A DNA stretch of 64,000 nucleotides from Alloyangia pacifica (GCF_900116195.1 NZ_FOZW01000002.1:545270-609269), one strand, 5' to 3'; positions 17,981 through 29,587 are shown, counted from the first letter of the stretch. Numbers and translations are program-made. Notes: generated by a model not told the origin, from the letters alone.

Positions 17981-19387
17981 ATGACCCCCATTCCCGACCG
18001 TATCGGCCCGATCCTCTATTTCCGGGCCGCCGAGCCGGACGCGCTGCGCGTCGCCGCACTGGTTGCCCGCCCCGAGGGCGAGACGCCGGGCGACATGGAG
18101 GTCGCGGGCACGCCGGTCATTCCGCAGCTGCTTGCCACCTGCGAGGGCCGCGCGGTCTGGCGCTACGACCTGACGCTGCCGCATGGATCGCCCTTCTATG
18201 GCTTCGAGGGCGTCGAGCGGCGGGTCGTCACCGAACTGTCAGGTGACCTGCGCATCGCCTTCGTCTCCTGCAACGGCGAGGAGCACGGCGACCTGGGGCG
18301 CGATGCCTCCGAGCGCAACGTGATGTGGCAGCGCCTTCTCGGGCAGCACCAGGCTGCGCCCTATGCGCTGATGCTCATGGGCGGCGACCAGATCTATGCC
18401 GACGAGGCCACCCACGGTCACCCGCTTACCGAGGACTGGCCGGACCGGGTTCCCGACGCCACGCCCGCGCAGCTCGAAGAGCTTGAAACCCATCTGCGCG
18501 CCCGCTTCTTCGAACGCTACCTGCGGACCTTTTCCGCCCCCGGTTTCACCGAGGTCTCGGCCGAGGTCCCGGCGCTCTGCGTCTGGGATGACCACGACAT
18601 CTGCGACGGCTGGGGCTCGCTCCGGCGCGATGCCACCTCGTCGGCCATCGGGCAGTTGCTGTTCCGCATTGCGCGCGAGACCTACCTGCTGTTCCAGCAT
18701 GGCGCCACCGAGGCGGACATTCCCGACCTCTTCCTCGACCCAGAGGGCCGCAGCCTGTCGTGGCGTCACGAGCTGCCAGGGCTGACGCTGCTGGCACCCG
18801 ACCTGCGCTCCGAGCGCGGGCGGCGGCAGGTGATGGGCACGGCGGGCTGGCACGGGGTCGAGACCACCAAGGGCGGCCCGCAGACCTTCGTCGTCTCTTC
18901 CGTGCCGCTGCTCGGCCCGCGCCTGTCACTGGTCGAGAGCCTGATGATGGCGATCCCCCGGATGCAGAAATACGAGGACGACCTGCGCGACCAGTGGCAG
19001 AGCCATGCCCACCGCGAGGAATGGCGGCGGATGCTCTCGGAGGTGCTGCGCATGCGCAAGGCCGGGCCGATTACCGTGCTGTCGGGCGAGATCCACCTCG
19101 CCACACGCGCCGAGATGGGCAGCGGGCCGGAGCAGATCCACCAGCTTGTCGCTTCGGGCATCTCGCACCGCGCGCCGCCGCAGGCCTATGCGCGCTGTCT
19201 CGGGGCGCTGGCCGGGCTGGGCGAGGCACCGCTGCCGGGCCGCCCGATCCGCATCCGTCCGTTGCCGGGGCAGGTCACCCGCTACGTCGCCGAGCGCAAC
19301 TACCTGCGGCTCGAACGGCGCGGCGGTCAGTGGCGCGCGATCTGGGAGCTGGAGGAAAGCGGGCCGACACCTGCGATGGCACTCTGA
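17981..19387 (+). CDS. PhoD-like metallophosphoesterase (alkaline phosphatase D family)
   Basis: A 468-residue protein with the metal-binding strings of PhoD-like phosphodiesterase/phosphatases: GGDQIYAD (about residue 134), CVWDDHDICDGWGS (about 201), and SGEIHLATRAE near 367. A non-catalytic N-terminal domain of about 85 residues precedes FVSCNGEEHG, the start of the catalytic core. No signal peptide or Tat motif is visible, so unlike classic PhoD it appears cytoplasmic. The closest known relatives are the alkaline phosphatase D-like proteins of uncharacterised substrate. It is separated by 224 bp from katG and is probably transcribed alone. Confidence 0.85.
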   Translation: MTPIPDRIGPILYFRAAEPDALRVAALVARPEGETPGDMEVAGTPVIPQLLATCEGRAVWRYDLTLPHGSPFYGFEGVERRVVTELSGDLRIAFVSCNGEEHGDLGRDASERNVMWQRLLGQHQAAPYALMLMGGDQIYADEATHGHPLTEDWPDRVPDATPAQLEELETHLRARFFERYLRTFSAPGFTEVSAEVPALCVWDDHDICDGWGSLRRDATSSAIGQLLFRIARETYLLFQHGATEADIPDLFLDPEGRSLSWRHELPGLTLLAPDLRSERGRRQVMGTAGWHGVETTKGGPQTFVVSSVPLLGPRLSLVESLMMAIPRMQKYEDDLRDQWQSHAHREEWRRMLSEVLRMRKAGPITVLSGEIHLATRAEMGSGPEQIHQLVASGISHRAPPQAYARCLGALAGLGEAPLPGRPIRIRPLPGQVTRYVAERNYLRLERRGGQWRAIWELEESGPTPAMAL

Positions 19388-19500
19388 GCCCCCGCACGCA
19401 AATGAGGCATTTCCAACGCATATTTCAGGCAGCGGCAGACTGCCGCACGCGCAACGTAAGCGGGTAAGAATCACCTGACCCCGTCGCCCCCTCTGGCTAG

Positions 19501-21786
<2,286 letters not shown>

Positions 21787-21805
21787 TCCCTATCGCAACA
21801 TGAGG

Positions 21806-21839
21806 AAAGGCCCGCACGCTCTTGGCCTGCGGGCCTTTT
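21806..21839 (+). terminator. Intrinsic terminator of katG copy 1
   Basis: Perfect 11-bp stem AAAGGCCCGCA (21806-21816) with TGCGGGCCTTT (21828-21838), with the T run running into it. Its core GGCCCGCA/TGCGGGCC is shared with the terminator of the second katG. Confidence 0.85.
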
Positions 21840-21866
21840 CCCTGTCCCATCTGCGCGCTTCTTCTC

Positions 21867-21921
21867 TTTCCAAATACGCCGGGGGTGAATTGGCCACAGG
21901 CCAAGAGGGGGCGGAGCCCCC
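21867..21921. repeat. Dispersed intergenic hairpin repeat, copy 2
   Basis: TTTCCAAATACGCCGGGGGTG resembles the lead-in at 13324. It is followed by a hairpin TTGGCC-ACA-GGCCAA (21890-21904) and then GGGGGC-GGA-GCCCCC (21907-21921). The last element is common to both copies; the middle hairpin is an insertion relative to copy 1. It lies between convergent katG and the GntR gene. Confidence 0.65.
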
Positions 21922-21936
21922 ACCTTCACTCCACCT

Positions 21937-22695
21937 TCACCCAGGCTGCCCGGTCCGCGCCTTCAGGCGGTGCAGAACTTCCTCGACACCGGCTTCGCCT
22001 TCGAGCAGCTGCCAGCGTTCCAGCAACGGCTGGCCCGAGTTGCGGCAATGCTGCGCCATGGCCGCGCGTGCAGCCTCGGGATCGCCGGCGGACAGCGCCT
22101 CGACGATGGCGACATGTTCGTCGCCGTAGAAGCGCGCGATATCCTCAGAGCTCTGGCGGTTGTTGAGCCGCGTCCACTCCGGATAGCGCTGGCGCGCGTG
22201 CCAGAAATCCTCGACCATTGTGACGAAGAGTGAATTGCCGGTGGACCGCGCGATCACCAGGTGAAACTCGCGGTCATGCGCCTCGATCTTGTCAAAGGCC
22301 AGCCGGGTATCACACATGCCCTCGATGCAGCGGTTCAGCTGGGCGATCTGCCCCGGCGTGACGGTGCTGGCGGCGATGGCGGCGATCTCGGGCTCGATGA
22401 CGAAACGCGCCTCGACCAGCTCGTAGAAGCCGGGCAGTCCCAGCGCCTCTTCCTGGGAGCTGGGCAGCGGGTCGGCAACGAAGGCGCCGGCGCCGTAGCG
22501 GGTGACCACGTAGCCCATCAACTCGAGCGCGATCATCGCCTCGCGCACCGTGGTGCGGCTGACCCCGAGCCGGGCGACCAGATCCTTGTCCGCGGGCATC
22601 TTGGCGCCGGGTGCGAAGTCGCCGGCGCGGATGCGCGCGGCGATCTCCTCGGCCACAAGCCGGTAGCGCGGGGTCTGGACGATCGGGGTCAGCAT
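21937..22695 (-). CDS. GntR-family regulator, FadR/FCD subgroup
   Basis: A 252-residue regulator with an N-terminal winged helix (residues about 8-72; PADKDLVARLGVSRTTVREAMIALELMGYV) and a C-terminal all-helical FCD ligand domain (Asp/His metal-site string EAHDREFHLVIARSTGN). The start chosen at 22695 places the helix-turn-helix normally; the open frame extends further into denD but that part is not family-like. It is the last gene of dctP-denD-gntR, 19 bp after denD, and probably regulates that operon in response to a sugar acid. Confidence 0.9.
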   Translation of the reverse strand: MLTPIVQTPRYRLVAEEIAARIRAGDFAPGAKMPADKDLVARLGVSRTTVREAMIALELMGYVVTRYGAGAFVADPLPSSQEEALGLPGFYELVEARFVIEPEIAAIAASTVTPGQIAQLNRCIEGMCDTRLAFDKIEAHDREFHLVIARSTGNSLFVTMVEDFWHARQRYPEWTRLNNRQSSEDIARFYGDEHVAIVEALSAGDPEAARAAMAQHCRNSGQPLLERWQLLEGEAGVEEVLHRLKARTGQPG

Positions 22696-22714
22696 GGCAT
22701 GCTCGGTCAAAGCC

Positions 22715-23692
22715 TCAGGCGGGGGTCTTCGCTTTCGGAAGGTCGTCTTCCATGTAGTAGCGCACGTTCTCTTCGAAGCTCGCGTCGGCTTCAAGCCCAA
22801 GCGCCAGCGCCTTGTCGAAGCGGTAGTCGAAGCGCCAGCCGCGCACGATCGCGGCGATCTCCGGCTGCTCTTCCCATTTGATCAGCTTCGCCGGCTCCGG
22901 GCCCGCGACCGCGGTAAGCGCGTCGATCATCTGGCGGATCGACAGGCGCTGGCCGGGCATGGTCATGCAGCGCTGCATGCCGAGATCCTCGGCGTCGAGT
23001 TCGGCGCCCTTGATCAGGTTCTCAACGCACCGTCGAGGCGAGAGGTAGAAATGCTCCTGCGCCTCGTCCACCGGGCAGATCGCCGGCTCGCCGTTCAGCG
23101 GCTCGCGGATGATCGAGGACATGAAGGACGAAGCGGCGCGGTTCGGCTTGCCCGGGCGCACCGAGATGGTCGGCAGGCGGAAACCTCGGCCGTCGACGTA
23201 GCCCTTGCGCGAGTAGTCGTTGAGCAGCAGCTCTCCGATCGCCTTCTGCATGCCGTAGGAGGTCTGCGGATTGGGGATGGTGAAATCGGTGATCGGGTCG
23301 GGCACCTCGCCGCCGAAGACCGCCAGCGAGGAGGTGAAGACCACGACGGGGCAGGTGCCGAGCGCGCGGCAGCGTTCCAGCACGTTGAGCGTGCCGTCGA
23401 GGTTGACCTTCATGCCGGCCTCGAAATCGGCCTCGGCATGGGCCGAGACCACGGCGGCGAAGTGGAAGATCACGTCGGTGTCACCGTCGATCAGCGCGTC
23501 GATCGAGGCGCGGTCGGTGATGTCGCAGGCGCGGGTCTCGACGGGGAAGGGGGCCTCGATGGTCTCGGGCGCGGCGATGTCGGCCAGCGTCAGCTTGTCG
23601 ATGGGCTCGTCGCGCAGGTTGCCGCGCGCCGCGAGGCTTTGGGCGACCTTGCGGCCGATGAAGCCGCCGCCGCCGATGATCAGAACGTTCAT
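22715..23692 (-). CDS. denD: NAD-dependent epimerase/dehydrogenase, D-erythronate dehydrogenase-like
   Basis: A 325-residue extended short-chain dehydrogenase. The Rossmann motif is GGGGFIGRKVAQSL at the N terminus; the catalytic Ser in FTSSLAVFGG and the Tyr-x-x-x-Lys pair in TSYGMQKAIGELLL are present. The strings CDITDRASIDAL and SVRPGKPNRAASSFMS resemble DenD, which oxidises D-erythronate at C2. It lies between a TRAP-type binding protein and a GntR regulator, a context usual for four-carbon sugar-acid catabolism. The partner kinase and decarboxylase of the pathway are not in the window. Confidence 0.82.
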   Translation of the reverse strand: MNVLIIGGGGFIGRKVAQSLAARGNLRDEPIDKLTLADIAAPETIEAPFPVETRACDITDRASIDALIDGDTDVIFHFAAVVSAHAEADFEAGMKVNLDGTLNVLERCRALGTCPVVVFTSSLAVFGGEVPDPITDFTIPNPQTSYGMQKAIGELLLNDYSRKGYVDGRGFRLPTISVRPGKPNRAASSFMSSIIREPLNGEPAICPVDEAQEHFYLSPRRCVENLIKGAELDAEDLGMQRCMTMPGQRLSIRQMIDALTAVAGPEPAKLIKWEEQPEIAAIVRGWRFDYRFDKALALGLEADASFEENVRYYMEDDLPKAKTPA

Positions 23693-23769
23693 CCCGTGTG
23701 TCTTTCGTATCTCTGGGGTGGGAGCGGGCGGCCCCTTCGGGTCGCCCGCCTCGGGTCACTGGGTGCGGG

Positions 23770-24789
23770 TCAGCTGTCGCTGTCCTGGCCGAGACCGATG
23801 CGTTTCAGGAAGGCCTTGTGGCTTTCTACCATCGTCTTGGCTTCCGGGGACTTTTCGGCCCAGACATCCCAGCGGCTGATCGCGGCCTTGCGGAAGGCGG
23901 CACGATCCTCTGCGGACCAGTCGTAGATCGTCACGCCTTTCTCAGGCAGCGCGGTCAGCGCCTCGCCGTTCTGCACGATGGTGCGCATCATCAGGTTCAT
24001 CGCGAGGGTGTCCATCGCCGAGTGCAGGATCGCCTGCTGTGCCGGCTCGAGCCCGTCCCAAACGGTCTTGTTGCAGGCGAGGTGGTCCGAACTCATCGAG
24101 TGGAAGCCGGGGAAGGTGGTGTGCTTGGCGATGTCGTAGATGCCAAGGCCGACGTTGTTGGCCAGCGTCGAGGCATCGGCGCCGTCGATGATCTCTGTCT
24201 CGAGCGCTGTGAAGATCTCGGTGAAGTCCATCACGACCGGGGTCGCGCCCAGCTCGGCGAAGATCTCCGATTCCATGCCCGGCGGTGAACGGAACTTCCA
24301 GCCTTTCAGGTCCTCGATGCCGGCGATGGGCGCGGTGGAGTTCATCGACTCCTGTCCGCCGAGATAGGCGCCGACGAATTCCATGCCGTTGGCGTTGTAG
24401 AGTTCGTTGATCGCTTCGCGGCCGCCGCCCTGCGAGATCCAGCTCAGGTATTGCAGCGGCGTGTCGTAGCCGCCCATGGTGTCGGCGACGAACTGGAACG
24501 CCGGGTTGAGGCCGGTCTGGTAGCTGGCGTTTGTCATGTCGCAATCGAGGATGCCGGTGGCTGCCGCGCCGAAGGTCTCGGCCGAGGCAACGACGGCGGA
24601 GCTGTAGAACATCTCGATGTCGAGCGAGCCGCCCGACATGGCTTCCACCTGCTCGACGAACTCCCGGACCAGCTGGCCCGAGACGGATTCCGGCGACTGG
24701 TGGGTCTGGATGCGCAGCGTGGTCTGGGCGCTTGCGGCCCCCGCGAGCAGCGTTGCGCCCGCCAGGATGGCGGCGAGTTTCTTGGACAT
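23770..24789 (-). CDS. TRAP transporter solute-binding protein, DctP family
   Basis: A 339-residue periplasmic binding protein. The signal peptide (residues 1-21, ending AGAASAQ) is preceded by a good GGGAGGAAAAC site, which fixes the start at 24789. The body has the DctP strings GWKFRSPPGMESEIFAELGATPV and FTEIFTALETEIIDGADAST, where Arg in KFRSPP normally salt-bridges the ligand carboxylate. The dctQ and dctM membrane subunits are missing from the neighbourhood, so this receptor must use membrane subunits encoded elsewhere. Linkage to denD suggests an erythronate-like ligand. Confidence 0.9.
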   Translation of the reverse strand: MSKKLAAILAGATLLAGAASAQTTLRIQTHQSPESVSGQLVREFVEQVEAMSGGSLDIEMFYSSAVVASAETFGAAATGILDCDMTNASYQTGLNPAFQFVADTMGGYDTPLQYLSWISQGGGREAINELYNANGMEFVGAYLGGQESMNSTAPIAGIEDLKGWKFRSPPGMESEIFAELGATPVVMDFTEIFTALETEIIDGADASTLANNVGLGIYDIAKHTTFPGFHSMSSDHLACNKTVWDGLEPAQQAILHSAMDTLAMNLMMRTIVQNGEALTALPEKGVTIYDWSAEDRAAFRKAAISRWDVWAEKSPEAKTMVESHKAFLKRIGLGQDSDS

Positions 24790-24844
24790 GTTTTCCTCCC
24801 TGTGAATCGTCCTCCGACGCCATCGGTAGCAGCTGGATCGCCCG

Positions 24845-24857
24845 ATTGCCAGACAAT
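24845..24857. promoter_or_regulatory. Candidate FadR-type GntR operator upstream of dctP
   Basis: ATTGCC-A-GACAAT is a 13-bp palindrome with one mismatch, 56 bp upstream of the dctP start. Many FCD-type GntR regulators bind sites of this length and symmetry. It also falls within a TTGCC/GGCAA inverted repeat. Confidence 0.4.
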
Positions 24858-25081
24858 CCGGCAAAGTGCCTCGGGAAGGGACATCCAGTCGCGCCGAGGC
24901 GATGCCTTCACAGGCCCGTCAGCAGGCCGCCTAAATACTTGACTGGAAAAGTCGGCTATCCTACGCAAGGGCCGACTGCGCCCCGTCGCAGAGCCACGGC
25001 GCCTTGGGTTGCCCAAGGGGCCGAGCCAGCTCATCGACATTTCGCGCGCGCTGCGGCCCGCGCCCTCAAAGGAGGACTTCC

Positions 25082-26458
25082 ATGTCCGTTGTCACGGCAC
25101 TCCGCTCCGGTGTCTGCGCCCTCGCATTTTCCACCCTGATGGCCGGCGCGGCCTTCAGCGAGCCCTTCACCGGTCTCGCGAAGGGGTTCGAAGGCCAGAT
25201 GATCGCAGAGGGTCTGAACCGCGCGCCGATCACGGCAGGCAGCACCGCCGAGGTCCGCGGCAAGGGCTTCGTGCCCGGACAGACCGTCACCCTGCGCCAG
25301 AACGGCGTGGTGCTGAACGAGGGCGCACCGGTCACCGCCGACGAGAAGGGGGAATTCCGCACCGAGGTCGCGATTCCCGAAGGCGCCGAGCCCGGGCTTT
25401 ATCCGGTGGTCGCCGAGGTCGCTGACCCGGCCTACGCGATGACGCTCGAGCTGAAGGTCTCGCCGGTGCTCGCCGACAGCGGCGCGCTGGAGGTCACCTC
25501 GCAGAAGCTGGCGCCGGGTCTCTACCAGGTCGCGCAGACCGCGGACGCGCTCTATGTCACCTCCGCCGTCGGACGGCCGCCGGTGACCGAGAGCAAGCTG
25601 ATGAAACTCGATCCGCAGACGCTGGAAATCCTTGCGGAAGTCACCCCTGAAGAAGCCCCCGACCGGCCCGATGGGCGCGATGGCGGCGTCTTCGCTGTCT
25701 ATGGCGTGGGCGTGGACGCGCAGGGGCAGGTCTGGGTGACCAACACCCGGCAGGACACGGTTGCAGTCTATTCGGCGGACGATCTGTCGCTGATCAAGCA
25801 GTTCGCACAGGGTGACGTGCCGCACCCGCGCGACGCACTGGCGCATGACGGCAAGGTCTATGTGACCGCCACCTTCGAGCCGACCATCCATGTCTTTGAC
25901 GCGGCAACGCTCGAGGAACTGGCTCCGATCGAACTCAGCTCGGGCAAGCGCGGCGAACGCTTCGGCACCGCAAGCATGCACATCGACGAGGCCAGCGACA
26001 CGCTCTACGTGGTCAGCCTCGACACCGACGAGGTGGCGACGGTCGACCTGACCACGGGTGAGGAAACCTCGGTCTACGCGCTGCCGCTCTCCAAGCGCAC
26101 CATCGGTGTGGGCTATGACGCCAAGACCAACCGCATCTTCACTGCCGGCGTGAACACCGACAACGTGCTGATCGTGGATGCCGCCACCGGCGAGACGCTG
26201 CATGACGTTCCGGTCGGGGCAAACCCGCTGAACATCGCCTTCGACGCGACGAACGATCTCGCATGGGTCGCGGTGCGCGGATCGGATTCGTTGGTCGCGG
26301 TGTCGCCCGACGGCGAGGTGGTGGCCAAGACCCAGATCGGCAGCTTCCCGAACCATCTGATCGCCGCGGCAGACGGCGGTGTCTACGTGGTGAACAAGGC
26401 GCGGGGCGCCGAGGACGCGAGCGGCGATCACATCAGCCACGTGACGCTCAAGCCCTGA
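25082..26458 (+). CDS. Periplasmic YncE-like beta-propeller protein with N-terminal Ig-like domain
   Basis: A 458-residue exported protein. The signal peptide covers about residues 1-25 (ALAFSTLMAGAAFSEP). Residues about 40-125 look like a beta-sandwich (GSTAEVRGKGFVPGQTVTLRQNG), and the rest is a seven-bladed propeller with repeats such as VWVTNTRQDTVAVYSADDL, LYVVSLDTDEVATVDLTTGE and NVLIVDAATGETLHDVPVG. These are typical of YncE/YVTN propellers. Its biochemical role is unknown. The start follows AAAGGAGG. It stands alone; E. coli yncE is next to a TonB receptor, but here the only such receptor is 13 kb away. Confidence 0.85.
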   Translation: MSVVTALRSGVCALAFSTLMAGAAFSEPFTGLAKGFEGQMIAEGLNRAPITAGSTAEVRGKGFVPGQTVTLRQNGVVLNEGAPVTADEKGEFRTEVAIPEGAEPGLYPVVAEVADPAYAMTLELKVSPVLADSGALEVTSQKLAPGLYQVAQTADALYVTSAVGRPPVTESKLMKLDPQTLEILAEVTPEEAPDRPDGRDGGVFAVYGVGVDAQGQVWVTNTRQDTVAVYSADDLSLIKQFAQGDVPHPRDALAHDGKVYVTATFEPTIHVFDAATLEELAPIELSSGKRGERFGTASMHIDEASDTLYVVSLDTDEVATVDLTTGEETSVYALPLSKRTIGVGYDAKTNRIFTAGVNTDNVLIVDAATGETLHDVPVGANPLNIAFDATNDLAWVAVRGSDSLVAVSPDGEVVAKTQIGSFPNHLIAAADGGVYVVNKARGAEDASGDHISHVTLKP

Positions 26459-26532
26459 GGCACGTCGGGCAGGGCGGGCGGGCGCTTGGGCCCGCCGCGA
26501 CAGGGGCCTGCCCGGCGAAGCTTCCGGGGGAG

Positions 26533-26560
26533 ACGGCAGCGCGATTTGCGCTGCCGTTTT
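26533..26560 (+). terminator. Intrinsic terminator between convergent genes
   Basis: Perfect 10-bp stem ACGGCAGCGC (26533-26542) and GCGCTGCCGT (26548-26557) with a 5-nt loop and TTTT. It ends the propeller gene transcript. Confidence 0.88.
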
Positions 26561-26569
26561 CCGTTGGTG

Positions 26570-27040
26570 TCAGCCGGTTCTGACGCGCCGTGCCCAGAGG
26601 TGGGTCAGCAGCATCACCACCAGCCAGCCGACGAAGAGCAGCGGCTGCCCGGCGAAGGCCAGCGGCAAGGCTGCGAGGCCATAGAAGATCGGAACCAGGT
26701 CCGAGGAGGACCAACCGTCGCGCAGCAAGTCGGGCAGAAGCCCTGCGGCGCTGCCGAAGAGGCCGGCGACCAGCGTGGCGATCACCGCGCCGAGAAAGCC
26801 GAGCACAAAGCCGCCAAGCCCGCTGCGGCCGAACATGCCCGCCAGCAACCAGCCGGCCAACGCCCCGCCGATCGCCATGGCGAGCAGGTAGCGCAGCATC
26901 AGGCCTTTTGGCAGGTCCGCCCAGGTCAATCCGCCCTGGGCGATCACATCCTCGGCCATGAAGGCAGCGATGAGCAGCACCCCGATCAGGGCCATCATCA
27001 GGGTCGTGACGTATTTCGGAGAGCGCCGGTGTCGTGCCAT
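26570..27040 (-). CDS. Hypothetical small membrane protein
   Basis: A 156-residue protein of unknown function. Four hydrophobic segments are visible (YVTTLMMALIGVLLIAAFMA; YLLAMAIGGALAGWLLAGMF; GGFVLGFLGAVIATLVAGLF; LPLAFAGQPLLFVGWLVVML), so it is an inner-membrane protein. The Gly-rich second and third helices resemble small GlsB/YeaQ-like membrane proteins, but I would not name it. The ATG at 27040 has GGTGAGG upstream; a start 13 codons earlier is possible. It converges on the propeller gene. Confidence 0.7.
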   Translation of the reverse strand: MARHRRSPKYVTTLMMALIGVLLIAAFMAEDVIAQGGLTWADLPKGLMLRYLLAMAIGGALAGWLLAGMFGRSGLGGFVLGFLGAVIATLVAGLFGSAAGLLPDLLRDGWSSSDLVPIFYGLAALPLAFAGQPLLFVGWLVVMLLTHLWARRVRTG

Positions 27041-27379
27041 GGCAAAAATCCTCACCTTGTCAAAGTCGGTCTTGGTCAAATGCTGTCGCGGTCAAATCTG
27101 CGCCTTGGCCGTCTGGCGAGGCCCGGAAAAAGCGGGCAGGGCGGGTCGGTCTGCAATCGGTGCCGAGCCTAGCACAGCAAATCCGGCACGTCGCCCCCGC
27201 TGCGCGCATGCATCGCATTGGCACCCCTTGGCAAATCTGCGCCGACGCCGGAGAGCGTCAGCTTGCCCGCTCCGGATCCTTGGGCCATCATTGCAATGAC
27301 GGATGATCCCCGCTCGGAGGGTGCCGGGACCCGTCCGGGCCGCGCTCCCGGCGCGACCTCATCCGCAAGGAGTAGCCAG

Positions 27380-28159
27380 ATGCGCAAAGACCACCCGACG
27401 TTTCGACGTCTCGCCAGGCCGCTTGGCCTCATCGCCCTGATCGCCAGCCTCGGAGGAGCGCCCGCCATGGCCGAAACGGTGGACATGCCCGTCGTCGTCC
27501 GCATCGCCGAGGACGCAAGCCTGCCGCCCGAGGCCATGCTGGAGGTCGAACTGCTCGACGTCTCGCGCGCGGATGCTCCGGCGAAGGTCATCGCGGCGCA
27601 CCGCTATCGGATCGAGACGCTGCCGGCCATCATCAAGCTGCCTTACGACGACGCCGGCATCGATCCCCGCATGAGCTACGTGGTCTCCGCCAAGGTCCGC
27701 GCGGGCGAGACCGTTCTGCTGCGCACCACCACCGCCTATCCCGCGATCACCCGCGACGCGCCGGAGCGCCCCGAGATCACGCTCGAGCAGACCGGCACCA
27801 TGCCGGTTGCGGACATGCCGAGGATCACCGGCGTCGAATGGGCCGCCTTCGAAATCGGTGGTCGCATGCTGGTGACCGAGGACCCGCCCAGCATGACCTT
27901 CGGCGAGGACGGCAAGTTCGCGATGTACGGTGGTTGCAACCGCTTCACCGGACAGGCCGAGATCGGTGACGGGACGCTGACCATTCTGCAGCCGCTGGCC
28001 GGCACCCGCCGCGCCTGTCCCGAGCCGCGCATGAACCTCGACAAGGCGATGGTGGCGGCGCTGGAAAAAACCACAGGATTCGTGCGTTACGGCACAAACC
28101 TGAGCCTTACCAACGACGCGGGTGTCACCGTCCTGCGGCTGAGAGAGCGGCCCGAGTAG
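27380..28159 (+). CDS. Exported YbaY-like and META/HslJ domain protein
   Basis: A 259-residue secreted protein. A signal peptide (about residues 1-32, ending APAMAE) is followed by a YbaY-type beta domain (MPVVVRIAEDASLPPEAMLEVELLDVSRADAPAKVIAA; ALPF-like KLPYDDAGIDP) and, from about residue 150, a META domain with the hallmark FAMYGGCNRFTG and LAGTRRACPEPRM strings. META domains occur in HslJ-type heat-shock or antibiotic-tolerance lipoproteins. No lipobox Cys is seen, so it is probably soluble periplasmic. The start has AAGGAG 7 bp upstream. Confidence 0.85.
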   Translation: MRKDHPTFRRLARPLGLIALIASLGGAPAMAETVDMPVVVRIAEDASLPPEAMLEVELLDVSRADAPAKVIAAHRYRIETLPAIIKLPYDDAGIDPRMSYVVSAKVRAGETVLLRTTTAYPAITRDAPERPEITLEQTGTMPVADMPRITGVEWAAFEIGGRMLVTEDPPSMTFGEDGKFAMYGGCNRFTGQAEIGDGTLTILQPLAGTRRACPEPRMNLDKAMVAALEKTTGFVRYGTNLSLTNDAGVTVLRLRERPE

Positions 28160-28347
28160 GCCGCCGCAGCACAGCGCCACCGCCCGGGCCAAGTCTCGAG
28201 GCTCCGTTGCGTCAATTTCGCCTCGGGGTCTCAAACCGCGGCACGCACTCCCTATATCTGCGGGACCGGCGACTCCGCGCTTTCTTCTCCCGACCGAACC
28301 TGTCAGGGAGGCGCGGACCGCCCCGAGGAGGCCGCGAAAAGTCCCGC

Positions 28348-29562
28348 ATGGAAAAGATCACCCTGACCGAGCGCCCCGGCTGGCGCGAGAAGGCCGAGGA
28401 GCTCGGCTTCACTTTCGCCGACATGCATGGCGAACCCTACTGGGACGAAAGCTCGGCCTATCGTTTCACCCTGCGTGAGATCGAGGATGACATCGAGGAC
28501 CCGGCGACCGAGTTGCACGGCATGTGCCGCGCCGCCGCCGCCGAGATCGTGCAGAGCGAGGAGCTGCTGACCCGGCTCGGCATCCCGCAGGCGCATTGGG
28601 ACCTCGTGTCCGACAGCTGGCAGCGCGGCGATCCCGAGATCTACGGGCGCTTCGATTTTGCCTATGACGGGCAGGGGCCTGCCAAGCTGCTGGAATACAA
28701 CGCCGATACGCCGACATCTCTTTACGAGAGCGCGTCCTTCCAATGGCTCTGGCTCGAAGACCAGATCGAGGCCGGAGTGCTGCGCGATGGCGACGACCAG
28801 TTCAACGGCATCCACGAGGCGCTGGTCGAGCGCTTCCGCGCGCTGTTCGCGCCGGGCACCGACCTGCACTTCGCGGCGGCAGGTGGCAACGCCGAGGATT
28901 ACGGCACCGTCGAAGCCATGGGCTGGGCCGCGCGCGAGGCAGAGCTCGGTGCGCACTACAGCGATCTCGAGAAGATCGGGATTAGCACCGATGGCCAATT
29001 CCTCGACGCCGAGGACCGGGTGATCGGCACGCTGTTCAAGCTCTACCCTTGGGAAGACCTTTTGCGCGACGACTATGCGCAGCACCTGCGCACCGCAGGC
29101 TGCCTGATGCTCGAGCCCGCGTGGAAGGCCGTGGTGTCGAACAAGGGGCTGCTGCCTGTGCTCTGGCGCATGTTCGAGGGGCACCCGAACCTGCTGCCTG
29201 CCTTCTTCGAGGACGAGGTTTCTGAGGCGCTGGCGGGACGCGGAGCCGTTCCCGAGGCGTTCGCCCGCGCGGCGGATGCCTTCGCTGCCGGGCATGTCAG
29301 CAAGCCGATCTTTTCCCGCGAGGGCGCCTCGGTTCGGATCTTCGAAAACGGCAACCTGCTGGAAGCCGCGCCGGATGCAGGCTACGAGGAACATCCGCGC
29401 GTGGTGCAGGCCTACCAACCGCTGCCGCTCTTCGACGGGTTCCGCCCGGTGGTCGGTGCCTGGGTGATCGGAGACGCTTGCGCCGGGATTGGCATGCGTG
29501 AGGACCGCGCCCGCATCACGCAGGACCTGTCGCGGTTCAAGCCGCACTTCATTCGCGACTGA
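28348..29562 (+). CDS. ygiC: Glutathionylspermidine synthase-like ATP-grasp protein, YgiC type
   Basis: A 404-residue ATP-grasp ligase of the glutathionylspermidine synthase family. Family strings include YGRFDFAYDGQGPAKLLEYNADTPTSL, GTLFKLYPWEDLLRDDY, SNKGLLPVLW and KPIFSREGASV. Unlike E. coli Gss it has no amidase domain, and it pairs with a YgiB-like lipoprotein gene 26 bp downstream, as in enterobacteria. The reaction of YgiC itself is not established. The ATG at 28348 begins the family-like sequence; the GAGGAGG upstream is rather distant, so the start is moderately certain. Confidence 0.88.
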   Translation: MEKITLTERPGWREKAEELGFTFADMHGEPYWDESSAYRFTLREIEDDIEDPATELHGMCRAAAAEIVQSEELLTRLGIPQAHWDLVSDSWQRGDPEIYGRFDFAYDGQGPAKLLEYNADTPTSLYESASFQWLWLEDQIEAGVLRDGDDQFNGIHEALVERFRALFAPGTDLHFAAAGGNAEDYGTVEAMGWAAREAELGAHYSDLEKIGISTDGQFLDAEDRVIGTLFKLYPWEDLLRDDYAQHLRTAGCLMLEPAWKAVVSNKGLLPVLWRMFEGHPNLLPAFFEDEVSEALAGRGAVPEAFARAADAFAAGHVSKPIFSREGASVRIFENGNLLEAAPDAGYEEHPRVVQAYQPLPLFDGFRPVVGAWVIGDACAGIGMREDRARITQDLSRFKPHFIRD

Positions 29563-29587
29563 CAGTCGAGACATTTGGGAGAACACG

